A DNA stretch of 64,000 nucleotides, taken from Lingula anatina (Eukaryota > Brachiopoda > Lingulata > Lingulida > Lingulidae). Positions 58,119 through 64,000 of the stretch are shown here, in pieces. Each line of letters starts with the position of its first letter. The first letter of the stretch is position 1. The notes beneath the pieces are model-generated. The model had not been told where the DNA came from and did not search any database. It saw only the letters and a program-made list of their open reading frames with translations. Where the stretch lies: contig NW_019775679.1 of the NCBI RefSeq assembly GCF_001039355.2, forward strand, positions 1 to 64,000. The letters run 5' to 3'. The position numbers were made by a program, and so were the translations under genes.

Positions 58119-60219
58119 TCAAGATGGTTGGAACACTCGAAGTTCATTTGCTATACATAGTCTTCTCAACTTATTAGCTGTTTTGGAAGAACCTGTTTGC
58201 CCACCTGAAAAATATAAAGAAAGAAACATTGAACAAATTGTGTATAGAGAAAATGAGGACTGAAGTTCAATGCACATGTCGTGATCCCAACAATATTGAG
58301 TTATATTACTGAAATGTAGAAAAAACAGCACCACAAAAGAGTAATTGTTACTATCCATGGAGCAGTACATGAGCTGCAGGCAAGATACTAACAATGAAGA
58401 ATGTTTTGGCAGATGTGCAGCTTGATAAAATGAATCAAACTCTCTTACAATTCTTGACTGTATTAAAGTGCATAAAAAACATCTTTTCTTCCTATCCATA
58501 TAATGGCTGTGTGGACTGGAGTAGGGTTTTTTAATTTGTTTGGGATGAAAATAAAAGAAATAGTAATGCCAAGAAAGGGGATCAAGGTCCATACCATGGG
58601 TGTTATTATTATTACAACACAAACCTTGACATAAGACAGTTAGCACTTTGTGGAACAATAAACTTTATGTGTCCTTATTTCCTTTATCATATCATCAGCA
58701 TTGGTGTTGGATTTTTTCCAGTTGACATTGAAAAAAAAATGTTTGAAAAAAGCATGCCTTTTTTGTATTAAGTGGACTTTGCATTCTCAGTCAGTCCATG
58801 GTCTATATTTTTGCATTAGGTCACCATATTAAGGAGTATTTTACCTGTCTTCTGGTGCATGACCAGGTGTGAAGCCACTGGAGGAATGTTGTGCTGTCGA
58901 TCTATCTCTGTTGCAATCAACTTAAGGGGCTTAGATGTCTGATATCCCTACTGATAAAAAATTATCATTTAGCAGCTTCAGTAGGCATGCCAGATATTTA
59001 GCCACTTAAACTGAAAGCTATTTAGTGAGAAACCCTCTGAGATGAATAGATATTGTTAGTAGCAATGGGAACCCAGTCTTCCTGTCTTCCAGGCATAGTG
59101 ACCTATATTGTAGCACAGTTTTAGGCAGATATGATCTCTTCATCTGTATTACAGGCCTGGAAGAACACAGTAAAAATTGCATGTTATAAAAAGTATGCTC
59201 TTCTGCATTTTAGAAAAGATTGCATTCACACATGCTATATAGTAGAACAGAGTAAGGCAGGTTTAGCATTTTACATTTTTGAGTACAGTTAGTTGAGGCA
59301 AAATGTATAAAAAGTGGAAAGTTGACACAGTATATGGAAGAAAATGATGAGCATGGTTGCTTGATAATAATTAAAACAGAAATCCAGTGACAACAATGTA
59401 ACAATATGGAAGTACAACAAGATGAATCGATGTTCATTTATATTTGATATTTGGTCTCTGATGGTACTACATGTAGCATGAAAAACTATGATATGAAAAA
59501 CTTGATACTCTGCCCTCTAGTTTATTACTTACTGTTCGACCTTTAGTCTGCCCATTTAACTCTTCAAGAATCTTGTGCTTTGCTTGAGAAATCCTGAATT
59601 AATAATCAAAAAATTTTACTCAGAGACACCTTGTCCAATGGTTCATGCTGGTATATAGGACTTTTGAAAAAGCTGAGGATGAAATAATTTTAGTTGGTGA
59701 GTATTCTAAATATTAGATTTGTATGCCTATGTATTGATTTGATAAGATATTTTTAATTAGATCAAAGAAAAGGCAAGCTATTCTTGGCATGAACCTAAGT
59801 CTAAAACACAACAAACACAAAGAGTATTAAGGTTTGTATAACAGTATGCTAGTACTGTTGATAATTACATGTAACTGCTTTCAAAATATAGGAAATTAAG
59901 TACTGATAATTAATGTACATGTACCTACATAAAAGACTCAATGAACAACTTTACTACTGTTGTGCTGTGTCAGACTATGGTCATAACTGGGCATCTCACT
60001 CGGTTGGGGCTTGGGCTTTCAAATTAAAATTGTAGGGCTTCCTGATACTGCAAGCCTTCAACTTAAAACTGGATGGCTGACTGAGTACACATGGTCTGTT
60101 CCAACACCGAGAACACTCCCTGGTTTCTGTCCTGTTGAAATCCATATCCACATCCAGCTGACCAGACATCTTGCTGATGTTCTTGTTTCATTAACCTCCA
60201 TTAAGATGTGTCCAGGAAC
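58119..60219 (-). CDS. Possible small gene antisense to the aminotransferase intron, about 103 aa
   Basis: Four minus-strand exons join in phase: 60108-60219 (ATG at 60167-60169, start MSGQLDVDMDFN), 59533-59593 (ISQAKHKILEELNGQTKGRT), 58845-58947 (from GYQTSKPLKLIATEIDRQHN), and 58119-58204 (ending KLRRLCIANELRVFQPS and TGA). Acceptors are ATTCAG, TCAGTAG and TTTTTCAG. Donors are GTGTTG (weak), GTAAGT and GTAAAA. The last three exons look protein-like: charged, helix-forming, and free of stops only in the phase set by splicing. The first exon is the least certain. I recognise no family. The small basic C-terminus has KTANKLRRL. Confidence 0.5.
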
Positions 60220-60249
60220 CTGTAACCACAATGTACTGCAGTATTAATA

Positions 60250-62280
60250 TACAGCATTAGATGTCTTGCTTTAAATGGCTTATAATTATGGCAAATGATT
60301 AAGTATAGGTCTGAGATATGATTTAAGAATAATAAAATGATGTTGGAAAGTAAAGATGATATGAATTCTGATAGTTTGCTCTAATAAGATTTATTAATTG
60401 GGGTTGCCCCTAGTTCACATATTTTTACATTTTTTAAAAAATAATTTTTTACTCAAAGTAACATCATTAAAAGATGTGATTTTTGCCTTTAAGATATTAA
60501 ATTTCTTTCATAAAACATATTAATCTCAGACTTGTATATGCTGAGAAAATAAGAAAATCTCGACTCTGGGGGGTCTAACCAGCAGTGAAATTCAAAGTCT
60601 GGTCTTTTGTCCTATTATAAGGTATATTTTGTACCACCTAGTATTGTCAGGGAGGGCGCCTATAAACACGATGCTAGGAGCTAGAAACACACCTGTGCGG
60701 AGCCGGGAACACATACACCTGTTGTCCAATTGCTGTGGTTGAAACTTGGGTTGATGCAAGGTCAGGCAATCTACCTTCGAAATAGGTCCTGGGTTCCTTT
60801 AGGGAGAGGCTGAGGATGAAATAGAAATGGTTTAATCAAGGGTCTGTGCATAAGTATTGAATTAAGTTTATGTGGAGATTTTTTGTGTTATATCTTTTGA
60901 AAACAGTGAGCATTGAATGGTGAATCAATATGTTCATTGTGGTGCATTCAATTCCTTTGAAATATGCAACATTGTGCTGACTCAGTTGCAAAGTTAACTA
61001 CATAAAACATAAATGTTTAAAAAGGTAGCATGATAATTTGGGATAAGTGATTTTATTTTCTAAGCTAATTAGATGAAATCAGATAAAAACCACACAAAAA
61101 TATCGCAGAATTTCAAAATTATTCATTGTCCATCTTATTATCAACAACCCCTCCCACACGCAATTTTGAATTATCAACTGTCCATCTTATTAACAACAAA
61201 CCCTCCCCATCTCAACACCCCCTCCCCCTGTCAGTTAGAGGATCACTCCTCCTGGATGTTTTTGGGCGAGCTACACTAGTTTCTCAAGCTGCACTCTGCA
61301 GTGCCGCTTGCTGCATTCAAGCCTTTGACCTAGAACAACCCCTCCTTCCAGGCCACTTCTCTCATTACCAGCCTTACAGAGCCTGAACCCAGCTTACCTT
61401 TAGCCTTACCGCAGGGGCACCCCTTTCACACACAAAGCCTGCGCATTTCTTTACAAAGTCCACTGAACTAATATTGGGCATTTGAATAAACACTGAGAAA
61501 TGGGGAGGAGAAGAAGATACAGGACATTGAGCTGTAGAATGAAAGTTTTAGCCGTGCCTTTATGCTCTTGCTGGCTATGGTTGATTAGATATCCTTCATT
61601 TCAGCTTGTAACAGGTTGAAACAGTGCATATGTATGTTGATTGCAAGAGCTTAAGTTTTAATAAAACTGGTCGTAGAATGTAATATTAAACTAGGCAGAA
61701 CAATTGGGATAACCGTTAAAGGGACGCAGGTATTTTCATTAGGGCCTCGGCTTCTGGATGAGCACCCCTTTTCAATCTGTACAAAGCTGTGTTGATTATT
61801 CAAACACATTCTATGTCAACAGCTTGCCTTACAGTTGGTGAAAGGGGTATTTGAGGGTATTTTGTAGGGCATTGAAATTGTTCACAGGTATACCTATTAT
61901 GTATTCTGATTATTATTTTGTTATTTTTGGTGTCCTGGTATTGCAGTGCTTGATTTACACATCCAGTGAATAAAATGCTTGGGGAGAAAGGAAAACAGCT
62001 TCCAGTGATCAGATTATGAAATTTATGTTCAGATATTTCACAATATTCTCTTGGATGTTTTGTTATTCCATACATACTAATTTATGTAAATCACACTGGA
62101 AAATGACTTGAAAACATTCATGACATCTTTAAATAACAAAATCCTTATCAGTTTTAAAGGGATATTTGTTACTAAACTGTATCAAGCAATAATGTACACT
62201 AAACCAGTGAAAGAAAAAGTTTGATCTGATTTATGATAAAAAAGATATTAATATATTTCTGAATGTCAGCAAGTGACTTG
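60250..62280. other. No gene recognised
   Basis: A long pyrimidine tract ending CCCCCTGTCAG (61197-61227) precedes 50 open codons in one frame to a TGA at 61384-61386. It could be a terminal exon, but it lacks any family match or fixed partner. Confidence 0.35.
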
Positions 62281-62281
62281 A

Positions 62282-62565
62282 TTTGTGTTACAATATGATT
62301 AAGTAATATGTAAATCAGTTTTTGTAACTTTACAGTAACTGTTGTAGCTTGATCAGAAATTCAACCAGATCGTTAGTTGTACCATACTGGTACATTTTCA
62401 TTCTACAGTGCGCCCTCTGCCTGTTTGTGTTACAATATGATTAAGTAATATGTAAATCAGTTTTTGTAACTTTACAGTAACTGTTGTAGCTTGATCAGAA
62501 ATTCAACCAGATCGTTAGTTGTACCATACTGGTACATTTTCATTCTACAGTACGCCCTCTGCCTG
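62282..62565. repeat. Near-perfect tandem duplication, 142-bp unit
   Basis: 62282-62423 and 62424-62565 differ by a single base that I can see (CAGTGCG / CAGTACG). Each ends CGCCCTCTGCCTG. It is either very recent or an assembly effect. Confidence 0.95.
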
Positions 62566-62569
62566 ACAG

Positions 62570-64000
62570 AACAAAATGAGAGTGTGCCAATTTCATCACC
62601 TTCATGTGCTTTCTTTTACAAATAAAATGTGATCAAACTTATTGTTTGTGATATTCCAGTTAAGACTTTTGAAATCAGGGGTTGGTTTAACAGCAATTCA
62701 TTTTTATGCTATATTACTCTACATTCTTCTCCTGAAAATCTTTTCATGGTTGTAAAAGAGTTTCAACAAGATTATGCCTTCAAAATAAAGGTTTAAGAGA
62801 TTAGGTATATTTGTATTTTTGTATCTGGGCAGTGTCAACTTACTGAGTGAAGCATTTTTGTACTCCAGTATGCCAATCACTTCGAACATGCTTGCACAAA
62901 AGATTAGTTTACCTGATTGCTTTACAAGCTATCTTGGCGTCCTAGGCAACACAAACATTTGCGGGTACCAGGCAAGCTTGAAATCTCTTTTCAAATCTCC
63001 TATAAAGAAAAATTTTAATTTGAAAATTTGAGATAATTTCTTTATTCTTTTTGATCTTGCATGAGGAGTTCGTACATGGTTTTACAGGTTTTTAGATTTG
63101 TAAGATTCAGAAGTTGAATAGTTTTTAGTTTTTATCTGTTCCATGTTTATTGATATATTTACATATAATTCTGTTGTCCCCAAAAAGATTTCAGTCTATG
63201 TACACATGTTGTGTAGAAAAGGCCATTCTGATTTTTGTTCAATTTAAGTGAGAGAACTCTAGGCAATAAAAATTTGTTGTCTTGAAGTAATAGCTAAGGA
63301 ACTTAAAATGTGATCTCAGAAAATATCGTACACTTCTTATGAATTTTTTTTGCTATAAATCTGTCTGACATTGAAAAGGGCAAATGGATTTTTTTCATAA
63401 AGAATAACATAAGGTGTACCATCTTATTTACTCCTCCTTACAGTTCTGTTTAATTTAAATTTTGTGGTCTATGATTCCTTTCACAGAAATTTTTCAAAAA
63501 GATTTGATCTTCAGCATGATTATAACTTTAAACGTTAAAAGCATATAACTTGCTGATTTTAAAAAATATTTTGCTGCTGGTTTCTTATATCATTACACTG
63601 TTTAACAGTGCTAAATGTACTACAGTTGTAGCCGTATCACACAGAAATTCTTAAAATATTCCTCAGATAAAGTGTTGACAGCCGGATTTATGGCCATCCA
63701 TGTTTTGCCTTGTGTTTTATGTGCAAGGGTGCTTTTGCTGATCAATATCTGTCCTCACTCTCCTATAACCTACATATTAATATCTACAGTTGGAATGAAA
63801 TACACCCACTCTTGGCTCAATAAGTGGAGTTATTTCTGTGTCATGTTTGCTAAAAGGATATGAATATAGTCAGACCTGTATCGGTCTGTTCAATATCTGT
63901 AACCTATATTTCTTGAAGTACCCCAGTTGTTAACACGTGCAAGTATTAAAGAAAATTGTACTGATTCACAGCAGAGATTGAGAGCTTTGCATTGAACTTA
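62570..64000. other. No gene recognised
   Basis: AT-rich sequence to the window end with short open frames only. It may be the continuing intron of the aminotransferase. Confidence 0.4.

Noticed and set aside
61126-61386. Open frame after a strong pyrimidine tract, ending HFSHYQPYRA.
   Set aside because: No homology I can name and no upstream exon with matching phase apart from coincidence.
1-64000. CRISPR arrays, operons, ribosome binding sites, tRNA and rRNA genes.
   Set aside because: None seen; the window is animal nuclear DNA, and no tRNA A/B box pair or rRNA segment was recognised by eye.

Overview
The window is animal nuclear DNA: AT-rich, with short exons, GT-AG introns, microsatellites, two assembly gaps (25 and 143 Ns) and many short inverted-repeat transposons. 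An extracellular LRR-Ig receptor, a long complement factor B-like gene and frequent TACATGTA and GTAGGCCTAC words suggest a marine invertebrate. I favour a lophotrochozoan, perhaps a bivalve. This is inference, and a lancelet is not excluded. Gene models were built by hand from splice signals and reading phase.

Layout. 1-3.55 kb (+): the 3' part of an LRR-Ig transmembrane receptor, followed by a decayed tandem copy. 4.7-28.0 kb: accessory and repeat-rich. On the minus strand lie four copies of one phase 1-1 exon of about 204 nt. Each encodes a tandem pair of a 16-residue motif, C-x3-H-x-H-x4-[ED]-[AV]-x2-C, with exactly seven residues between the pair. Phase-compatible terminal exons follow, several of them duplicated. 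I cannot name this domain. Interleaved are a 1.47 kb foldback element, a three-level transposon nest, a dead LINE reverse transcriptase, and a 324-residue acidic ORF between direct repeats. 31.3-41.8 kb (-): a complete 19-exon factor B/C2-like gene with a signal peptide, seven CCP domains, a vWA domain and a trypsin-like domain, 974 aa in my model. All three catalytic residues of the protease domain are replaced (His to Ser, Asp to Asn, Ser to Gly) and the vWA metal site is degraded, so it reads as a pseudoprotease. 44.2-45.9 kb (-): a small intron-split gene for a 50-aa Lys/Ala-rich, H1-tail-like protein. 51.3-56.0 kb (+): the first six exons of a kynurenine aminotransferase (KYAT/CCBL type); the rest was not found. 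58.1-60.2 kb (-): four short exons of a possible small gene antisense to that gene's last visible intron.

The LRR-Ig receptor and the factor B-like protein both belong to families used in recognition or immunity. The CHHC exons lie downstream of the factor B-like gene, on the same strand and in a compatible phase. They could be separate genes with unseen 5' exons or alternative 3' ends of that gene; transcripts would decide. The aminotransferase and the basic protein look like ordinary housekeeping genes.
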